Positions 6,758 through 12,876 of a stretch of DNA of 12,876 nucleotides are shown here, piece after piece. Position numbers and translations under genes: made by a program. The stretch covers positions 1 through 12,876 of the forward strand of contig CAILKC010000662.1 of assembly GCA_903834675.1 (NCBI GenBank). Direction: 5' to 3'. The notes beneath the pieces are model-generated. The model made no database searches and was not told where the DNA came from. It saw only the letters and a program-made list of their open reading frames with translations. The DNA comes from an uncultured Victivallales bacterium. GTDB taxonomy: Bacteria > Verrucomicrobiota > Lentisphaeria > Oligosphaerales > JAFGRS01. Positions within the stretch are counted from its first letter, which is position 1. Each line of letters starts with the position of its first letter.

Positions 6758-9064
6758 ATGACGAGCGCAAACACCGGTTACGACCGGCCGTACCATAACA
6801 GCCCCGACGAGGGCCTTCAACGCCGCCTGACGAGTCTCCGTACAGGTGGTTTTTGTCATTGCCTGTGCGCGACGCTGGCGCTGGTGGCGGTCGGCGGTGT
6901 GGCTGCCGCGGAGACCTGGAAACACCCCGACGCGGCAGGCCGGATGCGCGTCTGTGTCAGTTCCGCCTACGCCCAGCAGATCCGGGTCGACCTTCCCGAT
7001 TCGCTGGCCGCGGCGGTGAAGGGCGTGGCGGCCTATACGCCGGATGGTGCGCCGGTGCCCGCCTCGCCGGTCACGCTGGGCGGACGGACGGTCAGCGTCT
7101 GGCTGGCGCTGGGGCGGGTGGCGCAGGCAGCCCAGGGCCCCGGCGAAGACGGCCTCCAACTGCCGGTGGAGATCTACCTGTTCGCTGCGGCGAAGATTCC
7201 GACCCCGCTGGCGCTCGCGACACGTCATCCCGCGCGCATGCTGCGTACGATCCGGGCGCTCACGACGCGGCCTTTTACGGCCACTGAGGCGGGGCTGCTG
7301 CTGGGTTCGCTGATGGCATCCGGTCGGCCGTTGTACGCCTTCGATACGCCCGCTCTTGGCGATGGGCTGCAACGCTCCCAGGGAGAGGCGGTCTCGGAAC
7401 GCCGTAGTGTCGTGGCGTTCTGGTCCTCTACCGTCGCCATCGAAGCGCCGACGCGAGCCCTGTTCGGCTCCGACAACACCCAGGCGGCGTGGTTCATCTT
7501 CGTGGACGGCCGTCCCGTAGCGGAATGGCGACAGGCCGCCGCGGACGGCAAGGGCGGATTCTGGGGCAATGCAGTGGACCTCGAGGCCGGGTTGCACTCG
7601 GTGGAGTTCTTCGTCATCCAGCGCCACGATGAGCCGATGCCAGCCTGTCTGTGGAAGCCCGACGGGCAAGATCGGCAGCCGCTCACGGGGTCGTGCCCGT
7701 CCACCCATCCGGAGGCGGTGGAAGTGCAGCTTACAGCCGGCGCTCCGGCGCTTGGTATCCGCCTGGCCAAAGCGAGCCGAACCTACTTTCAGGACACGGG
7801 CGCGGACCTGCTATGCTTTACCCCGCTGACGGCGGCGGGGCTGGCGTTACCGTCCGACAGCGCCGTCTGGCTGGACGGTCAGGCGCTCGACCTGGCGCTG
7901 GCCGGACAGGCCTGCGTGTATCCCGCGCCGCGCTTGCCGAGTATCGAACTGCGCCTGCCAGGTTCCACGGCGCCGACAGCGGATATACGCTTGCCGGGAA
8001 GGCCGGTATGGGCCGTGCCGACCCGGGTCGCGGGCAGGTGCCAGGTGGGGCGGTTGCCGGTCGTGTTGGCCGCCGCCGAGCGCCTGGAGATCGAAGCGGA
8101 CGTCAGCTTTTCCGAAGACGGGATCGACCCGCGGCTGTTGAGTCGGATGGTGGTCAGTGCCCGACAGCTCGATGCCGACGGCAAGACGCTGCGACAGGAA
8201 ACCCTCGGCGCGGGCCGCCGAAGCAGCCTGCACATCGGCTCCCTGGAGCTCACGCCGAATGCTGCCCGCGTACTGGTCGAGGTTCGTGCCTCGGAGACGC
8301 TACTGCTGCCGGCCGTGCCGATTCGCCTGCGGCGTGGGGGTGATGACCTGCGCGGACTGGAGGCCTCAGGTGAGGCGCTGTCACAGGCAGGCGAACGGGC
8401 CGTCCTGGTCTGCCGGCCGCTGGAGCCGCTGCGTCCCGTCGGCAAACCTCCGGCGGGCGCGGGCTGGCAACGCCTGGGTATCCTGGACGACCTGTGTACC
8501 GCCGTGGAGGCTCCCGGCGCCACCCTGCTGCCAGAACGCCTGATCGGTAAGTCCTGGCCGGCGCCCCCGGCGGTATTCCGTGAGACCGTGAGCGCCAACG
8601 CCGACGGTGGCGTGCTGCCCGTGGTGGCAAAGTTCGCGGCCTTGCAGCGCCTGTTGGAGATGCGGGTGGAGGCCATCGTTCTCTCCGTCGGCGCCGCTGA
8701 CCTACGCCGCGGGCGGCCGGCGCGAGACCTCTGCCAGGATCTGCTCTTTCTGGCCCAGGCGAGCGCCGCCGCCGGGGCCACGCCGATCCTGTTGGCTCTG
8801 CCGCCACTGCCCGAGGTGGCCGCGGCGGACTCGCGCCAGGCAGCCCTGCTCTGCAAGGAGCTGGCCTGGCGGCTGGAGATTCCCGTGATCGATGCCCACT
8901 CGGGAGAACGTCTTCAGGTCCTGGCGACGGAAGCTTTTGCCGATACGTTCTCGATCGCGGCTGGGCAGGTGATGCTGGCCGGACCCAGCGACCGCGGACG
9001 CGAGTGGCTCTACGGCCTGATGGATCGGGCGCTGGCCGATCTCGAGAAAGCACCGGGACTCTAG
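6758..9064 (+). CDS. Exported beta-rich protein with a degenerate SGNH/GDSL-like C-terminal domain
   Basis: The protein has 768 residues from the chosen ATG. Residues 30-51 form a hydrophobic export segment (LCATLALVAVGGVAAA) preceded by an unusually long N-region containing RR. Residues about 235-300 (NTQAAWFIFVDG, LEAGLHSVEFFVI) resemble a PA14- or carbohydrate-binding-like beta-sandwich. The last ~200 residues follow the SGNH fold pattern: a hydrophobic strand ending VGAAD (644-648) at the block III position, then TPILLALPPLPE and IPVIDAHSGE. No GDS serine motif is visible, the GxND block reads GAAD, and the usual DxxH near the C-terminus is absent (SDRGREW). It is therefore probably a non-catalytic binding relative. 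It is the first gene of the plus operon, upstream of two glycosyltransferase-like genes. The start is uncertain: the only ribosome-site-like sequence is GGGGA at about 8 nt, and the frame stays open upstream. Confidence 0.7.
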   Translation: MTSANTGYDRPYHNSPDEGLQRRLTSLRTGGFCHCLCATLALVAVGGVAAAETWKHPDAAGRMRVCVSSAYAQQIRVDLPDSLAAAVKGVAAYTPDGAPVPASPVTLGGRTVSVWLALGRVAQAAQGPGEDGLQLPVEIYLFAAAKIPTPLALATRHPARMLRTIRALTTRPFTATEAGLLLGSLMASGRPLYAFDTPALGDGLQRSQGEAVSERRSVVAFWSSTVAIEAPTRALFGSDNTQAAWFIFVDGRPVAEWRQAAADGKGGFWGNAVDLEAGLHSVEFFVIQRHDEPMPACLWKPDGQDRQPLTGSCPSTHPEAVEVQLTAGAPALGIRLAKASRTYFQDTGADLLCFTPLTAAGLALPSDSAVWLDGQALDLALAGQACVYPAPRLPSIELRLPGSTAPTADIRLPGRPVWAVPTRVAGRCQVGRLPVVLAAAERLEIEADVSFSEDGIDPRLLSRMVVSARQLDADGKTLRQETLGAGRRSSLHIGSLELTPNAARVLVEVRASETLLLPAVPIRLRRGGDDLRGLEASGEALSQAGERAVLVCRPLEPLRPVGKPPAGAGWQRLGILDDLCTAVEAPGATLLPERLIGKSWPAPPAVFRETVSANADGGVLPVVAKFAALQRLLEMRVEAIVLSVGAADLRRGRPARDLCQDLLFLAQASAAAGATPILLALPPLPEVAAADSRQAALLCKELAWRLEIPVIDAHSGERLQVLATEAFADTFSIAAGQVMLAGPSDRGREWLYGLMDRALADLEKAPGL

Positions 9065-9075
9065 CAGCATACTCC

Positions 9076-10533
9076 ATGGCCGACACCCACCACAACCTGA
9101 CCCGCCCCGTCTGCCAGGACCCACTGGGCCCGCGCGGCTTTCCGCAGGCGACCCTGGTGCTCTGCCGCTGGCAGCGCCTGGCCGCTTGGGCGGCGCTGGC
9201 AGGACTGTTGCTGTGGGCGGTGCTCGGCTGGCGCACGGAGCTGCTGGTGCTGAACCTCGTCTGTACGGTGTTCTACCTGCTGACGACCGCTTACCGACTG
9301 CTGGTCATTGACCTCTCCCTCAGCCAGGCGCGCGACCTCCGCATTTCCAGCCAGGACCTCGCCGCGCCGCCGGATGGACTGCTGTGGCCGCGCTACATCG
9401 TCATCCTGCCCATGTATCACGAGGGCGACGTCCTGCCGGGGCTGGTTGAGGCCATGCGTCGGCTCGACTACCCCGTGGACCGCCTGGAGGTGCGACTGCT
9501 GATCGAAGAGGACGACACGGAGACGATGAGCGTGGCGCGGGCGATGGAGCTGCCCCCGCCGTTCCGCATCGTGCCGATCCCGGTGTCGTATCCGCGCACC
9601 AAGCCCAAGGCCTGCAACGTCGGCATCCAGGAGGGCGACGCCGATTACCTCGTCATCTACGATGCCGAAGACCGCCCGGACCCGGATCAACTCAAGAAGG
9701 CCGCCGTGGCCTTCAGCCGGATGCCCCCCGAGGTCGCCTGCATCCAAGGCAAGCTCGGCTTCTACAACTCGGACCGGAACGTGCTGACTCGCTGCTTCAC
9801 GGCCGAGTACGCCACCTGGTTCGGACTGAGCCTGCCCGGGCTGGATTGCATGCATGCGCCGATCCCGCTGGGGGGCACCTCGAATCACTTTCGGCTGAAC
9901 CTCCTGCGCGAGCTGGGAGGCTGGGATGAGTACAATGTCACGGAAGACTGCGATCTGGGCTTGCGGCTCTACATCCGCGGCTGGCGGACGCGCATCCTGG
10001 ACTCGATGACCTGGGAACAGGCCTGCCACGATCCCTTCATGTGGATCCGCCAGCGCTCGCGCTGGGCCAAGGGCTACGCGCAGACCTACCTGGTGCATAC
10101 GCGCGACCTGCTGGGGCTGACGCGGCGGTTGGGGTGGGTCGGCAGCCTGCACTTTCACCTGCTCATCGGCGGCTCGATCGTCTGCCAGTTGATCAACCCG
10201 ATCTACTGGGCCATGGCGCTGCTCTGGCTGGTCTTCCGGCCCAGCGGCATCGACTCGTTCTTCCCCGGTCCCGTCTTCGCCATGGGGGCGCTGTGCCTGT
10301 TTGCGGGGAACTTCGTCTTCGCCTACACCAGCGCCATCGCCTGCGTGCAGGGCAATATCGGCCATCTGGCTAAGTATGGCTTGGCCATGCCTTTCTACTG
10401 GCTGCTGCACAGCATCGGCGCCTGGAAGGGATTCCTGCAACTGCTGACGAGACCGCATCACTGGGAGAAGACGAAGCACTTCAGCGAACCCGTCGAACCC
10501 GCCGCGGGGAGCACCCCAGAACCGACGCCATGA
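9076..10533 (+). CDS. Membrane GT2 glycosyltransferase, XagB/cellulose-synthase-like
   Basis: This 485-residue inner-membrane enzyme transfers sugars from a nucleotide sugar and is probably processive. Two N-terminal membrane segments (about 35-51 and 55-78) precede a cytoplasmic GT-A domain. Visible motifs are VILPMYHEGDVL (109-120), IEEDD (143-147), the metal-binding YDAEDRPDPDQ (195-205), GGTSN (266-270), the catalytic-base TED (289-291) and QRSRW (326-330). Together these are the D, DxD, TED, Q(Q/R)xRW set of cellulose-synthase-type enzymes. Three or four C-terminal segments (about 358-450) and a terminal HHWEKTKH complete the typical layout of the XagB-like subfamily involved in exopolysaccharide synthesis. 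No PilZ domain is present. It starts 11 bp after the SGNH-like gene, without a clear ribosome binding site, and its stop overlaps the next gene by 4 bp. The GT2 class is certain. The sugar and product are unknown. Confidence 0.92.
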   Translation: MADTHHNLTRPVCQDPLGPRGFPQATLVLCRWQRLAAWAALAGLLLWAVLGWRTELLVLNLVCTVFYLLTTAYRLLVIDLSLSQARDLRISSQDLAAPPDGLLWPRYIVILPMYHEGDVLPGLVEAMRRLDYPVDRLEVRLLIEEDDTETMSVARAMELPPPFRIVPIPVSYPRTKPKACNVGIQEGDADYLVIYDAEDRPDPDQLKKAAVAFSRMPPEVACIQGKLGFYNSDRNVLTRCFTAEYATWFGLSLPGLDCMHAPIPLGGTSNHFRLNLLRELGGWDEYNVTEDCDLGLRLYIRGWRTRILDSMTWEQACHDPFMWIRQRSRWAKGYAQTYLVHTRDLLGLTRRLGWVGSLHFHLLIGGSIVCQLINPIYWAMALLWLVFRPSGIDSFFPGPVFAMGALCLFAGNFVFAYTSAIACVQGNIGHLAKYGLAMPFYWLLHSIGAWKGFLQLLTRPHHWEKTKHFSEPVEPAAGSTPEPTP

Positions 10534-12047
10534 ACAGCCCTGACCAAACGCCAAACGCCCTGCCCGCTGAGACCCGCCGCCCGCGCTGGGCGCTCTGGCT
10601 GGCGCTCTTTGCGGCATTGATCGCGGCACGCCTGCTGCTGGCCTTTCGGGACAGCGACACGCTTCTGGTGCATCAAGCGATCGTGGACTCGCTGCTGGCC
10701 GGACACAACTGGGGTCGCCAGGCCTTGGTGGGCGCCCTCGAGTATCCCTTGTTGCCGACCCTGGGACTGCTGGCCGCGCGGGTAGCGTTCGGCGGCGACC
10801 TGGCCGCGCTGGTGGTGGTGGCGGTATCGCAGAGTCTGGCGGTCTGCTACCTGCTGCGCCTACGTCTGACGCTGCCACGTCGGCTGGTGCTCGGCCTCTT
10901 ACTCGGGCTGCTTGGCCTCTTCCTGCCCGATGTCCGGGCCGCCTTCACGGCGCTGGACCCTAACTGGGTGGCGGCGGTGCCCTTCTGCGCTGCGGTCTTC
11001 CACCTGTCGCGGTGGTTTCGGGAGCGCGGCCTGCGGGACGCCGTACTCTGCGCCGTGAATGCGGGTCTGCTGGTCTTCTGCGGGATTGGCGGCGGCGTGG
11101 TGGGACTGGCTCTGGCGCTGGTGCTAGCCCGCGATGTCAGGCCCGCCAGCGGCGGCGCTGGTGTCAGGCGCCAGGGGCTTGCGGTGTTGGTCTGGACGCC
11201 CATGCTCTACTGTCTGGGGCTATGGTTCTTGTGGAACTGGCTGATCCTCGGCGATCTGGGGTTTGGGCTCAAGCATCTGTGGCATGCTCTGATCGCGCTG
11301 CCGGCCGACGCCTTCTTCACGGCCGGCGCCCGGGCTCTGGTCACCGCGCCCGCCGTGGCCTGGGCTGGGGCCCTGTTGGCGCTGTCCGCCGCCGCGGGCC
11401 GCGACCGGCGGGCCGTGGGCGGCCTGGTCGCCCTCTGCGTCGCCGCCGCGGCGGCCCGGGCCGGGTGTCTGGCGGCGGGACTGTTGCCGGGCGCCGCGAC
11501 CTTGCTCACGGTCTGTGCCGGCGTTGGCGCCTTGGCCACGATGCCCGGCCCGGATGCCGCAGCGCCGACGGTGCCTTCGGGCCGCTGGCTAAGGCTCGCG
11601 GCGCTCGCGGCTGGGCTACTGATCCTGGTGGCTGATATGGCGTGGATACCGGTGCCAGACCCGGTCGCCGAGGGCAGTTTCGCGGCGGGGGCCCCACGGC
11701 CGCTGGAGATCACGCGGCTGATCGACCGCGACTGGCCGCGCTCTCGGACAGCGGTCTACGGGGTGCGCCTGCCGGCGCTGTATCACGACGCGCTGGAGCG
11801 GCGCTTTGTCGCCCGCATGGACTATCATGAAGGGCTCTTCGTCGAGCAGGCCCAACGTGAGGTCATGCACCTGTTGCTGCCGCCGCCCGACGGCCGCTTC
11901 TATCCGCGCGGCCAGAACGTCTTCACCAACCTCCATCGCAACGGCGATCCCTTACTCCTGCTCGAGACGCAGTGGGACAGCGGCTGGCAGCTCTGGCGTT
12001 GCGTGATCTTCCCCGACCGCGAATCCCGCCTGCAACACCTCAAGTGA
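10530..12047 (+). CDS. Polytopic membrane protein, GT-C (ArnT/PMT-like) glycosyltransferase candidate
   Basis: This 505-residue protein has about nine or ten membrane segments between residues 20 and 372 and a soluble C-terminal domain (about 385-505) that should lie outside the cytoplasm. The first segment is followed by FRDSDTLLVHQAIVDSLLAG, where Asp41 and Asp43 take the place of the acidic residues typical of the first outer loop in GT-C enzymes. The stretch LDPNWVAAVPF (142-152), followed by a long helix pair and CGIGGGVVGLALALVLARD, recalls the PMT/ArnT layout of a second acidic loop and repeated helices. If correct, it would transfer a sugar from a lipid-linked donor. The ATGA overlap with the GT2 gene shows co-translation and supports a shared glycan role. 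The C-terminal domain (YPRGQNVFTNL, LLLLETQWDSGWQLWR) is not recognised. The membrane topology is secure; the GT-C function is a moderate inference. Confidence 0.65.
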   Translation: MNSPDQTPNALPAETRRPRWALWLALFAALIAARLLLAFRDSDTLLVHQAIVDSLLAGHNWGRQALVGALEYPLLPTLGLLAARVAFGGDLAALVVVAVSQSLAVCYLLRLRLTLPRRLVLGLLLGLLGLFLPDVRAAFTALDPNWVAAVPFCAAVFHLSRWFRERGLRDAVLCAVNAGLLVFCGIGGGVVGLALALVLARDVRPASGGAGVRRQGLAVLVWTPMLYCLGLWFLWNWLILGDLGFGLKHLWHALIALPADAFFTAGARALVTAPAVAWAGALLALSAAAGRDRRAVGGLVALCVAAAAARAGCLAAGLLPGAATLLTVCAGVGALATMPGPDAAAPTVPSGRWLRLAALAAGLLILVADMAWIPVPDPVAEGSFAAGAPRPLEITRLIDRDWPRSRTAVYGVRLPALYHDALERRFVARMDYHEGLFVEQAQREVMHLLLPPPDGRFYPRGQNVFTNLHRNGDPLLLLETQWDSGWQLWRCVIFPDRESRLQHLK

Positions 12048-12876
12048 CGCTGCCCGTGAGCAGCCGGTGGAGCAGCAGCGCCAAGGCCCGGGTCGTCGCC
12101 ACCATATGCGCGATGGAGACCTTCTCCGCGGCACTGTGCGCGGCGCCGGGGAAGCCGGCCCCGATGCCGACCGTCGGCACGCCGGCGCGAATGAAGTGGG
12201 CGAGGTCTCCCCAGCCTCCCAGCAAATCCACCGACGGCCGCCCGGCGCCACTGTCGGCATGGGCCTGGGCGCAGGCCTCTGCCAGACCGGTTGCCGTACC
12301 CGTGAGTTCGGTGGCCGGCACATCCTTGACCCAGCGCACCCGGGGTGGCACCTCACGCAGGAAGGCATCCTGCGCCGCCTGGGTCGCGATGCACTGCTCA
12401 AAGAGTTCCCGCACCAGCCGACCGCTGTCCAGGCCGTAGAGGCGTTTGGCCGCGGCCATATCCTCGGGAAAGGTCTTGAGGTTCAGCGCCAGCCTGGCTG
12501 AGTTGGGCACGTTCGCCGGATGGTCGCCGGCCTGGAACACCCCCAGGTTCAGAATGCCGGGCCGATTGCCCCGGGCCTGGCGGAAGGCTTCAAAGGCGGG
12601 CAGCAGACACACCGCCTTCTCGATGGCGTTGACACTCTGCCCGAGCGCCGCATGTCCCGCCCGGCCCTGGACGGTGATGTCAGCGGTCACCACGCCGGTG
12701 CAGCCTTTGCTGACGCTGCCGTACGAACCATCGATCACGATGGCCGCATCCGGTGCCCCCAGGTGCTCGAGACAGGCCAGGCTGCCGCGGCCAGCGCCAT
12801 CGCACTCCTCGTCGACCACGCCACAGCAGATCAGCGTGCCGTGGTAGGCGTGGCCGGATTCCAGCAGCGCTTGCAC
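12040..12876 (-). CDS. M20-family zinc metallopeptidase / deacylase (ArgE/DapE-like), 5' end missing
   Basis: The reading frame runs off the right edge, so the first visible codon (GTG) is probably internal. The 278 visible residues cover the second half of an M20 amidohydrolase, which removes acyl or amino-acid groups using two zinc ions. DEECDG (22-27) carries the catalytic/metal glutamate pair. GCTGVVTADITVQGRAGHAA (58-77) is the start of the lid/dimerisation domain, with the conserved His75. GGWGDLAHF (220-228) matches the usual GGTDA-F region, and GAAHSAAEKVS (244-254) holds the last metal-binding histidine, His247. The missing part should contain the HxD metal motif. Its stop lies 8 bp inside the convergent GT-C-like gene. 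Acetylornithine deacetylase, succinyl-diaminopimelate desuccinylase and carboxypeptidase G2-type roles are all possible. The context gives no hint. Confidence 0.88.
   Translation of the reverse strand: MQALLESGHAYHGTLICCGVVDEECDGAGRGSLACLEHLGAPDAAIVIDGSYGSVSKGCTGVVTADITVQGRAGHAALGQSVNAIEKAVCLLPAFEAFRQARGNRPGILNLGVFQAGDHPANVPNSARLALNLKTFPEDMAAAKRLYGLDSGRLVRELFEQCIATQAAQDAFLREVPPRVRWVKDVPATELTGTATGLAEACAQAHADSGAGRPSVDLLGGWGDLAHFIRAGVPTVGIGAGFPGAAHSAAEKVSIAHMVATTRALALLLHRLLTGSVT

Noticed and set aside
9004..9075. Earlier in-frame ATG at 9004 for the GT2 gene.
   Set aside because: It would overlap the preceding gene by 61 bp, and the extra 24 residues (MALRPDGSGAGRSRESTG and onward) look like out-of-frame sequence. 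The ATG at 9076 fits the family's usual N-terminus.
9061..10878. A 605-codon minus-strand open frame opposite the GT2 gene.
   Set aside because: It is antisense to a gene with the full GT2 motif set. The translation is Gln/His/Arg/Ala-rich without recognisable domains, a typical shadow of high-G+C coding.

Overview
The window is G+C-rich (mid-60s percent by eye). It is densely packed with bacterial genes whose codons strongly prefer G or C at the third position. No rRNA, tRNA, CRISPR array, transposase or phage gene was seen. The gene content points to a polysaccharide-degrading environmental bacterium: a GH50 agarase-like enzyme, a DUF5060 plus clan GH-A glycosidase, a DegT-type aminotransferase and an XagB/cellulose-synthase-like glycosyltransferase. 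Armatimonadota, Planctomycetota, Lentisphaerota and Verrucomicrobiota are plausible hosts. The sequence alone does not decide between them, and I lean only weakly to Armatimonadota.

Layout. Bases 1-327 lie beyond the end of the leftmost operon. They hold no confident gene, but they contain a hairpin-rich repeat-like element (139-193) and a doubtful 33-codon ORF. Bases 328-6642 form a three-gene minus-strand operon, transcribed from right to left. It starts with a secreted multidomain clan GH-A glycosidase (6642 to 3769), followed 19 bp later by a DegT/DnrJ/EryC1/StrS aminotransferase (3749 to 2433). The last gene is a secreted GH50-like beta-agarase/beta-galactosidase-type enzyme (2436 to 328), which overlaps the aminotransferase by 4 bp.

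Bases 6643-6757 are a divergent intergenic region of about 115 bp with an imperfect palindrome almost exactly at its centre. Bases 6758-12047 form a three-gene plus-strand operon. It encodes an exported beta-rich protein ending in a degenerate SGNH/GDSL-hydrolase-like domain, a processive-type GT2 glycosyltransferase with membrane segments, and a polytopic GT-C-like membrane protein that overlaps the GT2 gene by 4 bp. Bases 12040-12876 hold the 3' part of a convergent M20 metallopeptidase gene, whose stop region overlaps the end of the plus-strand operon by 8 bp.

How it may work together (inference). The minus operon looks like a glycan-degradation unit: two exported retaining glycosidases plus a cytoplasmic PLP enzyme that could act on a released keto or amino sugar. 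The plus operon looks like a small surface-glycan or exopolysaccharide assembly unit. A GT2 would polymerise on the cytoplasmic face, a GT-C-like protein could decorate from the outer face, and an exported SGNH-fold protein could bind the product. The two operons share one promoter region, so coordinated or opposed control of breaking down and building polysaccharide is the most interesting hypothesis. The M20 peptidase is probably unrelated.
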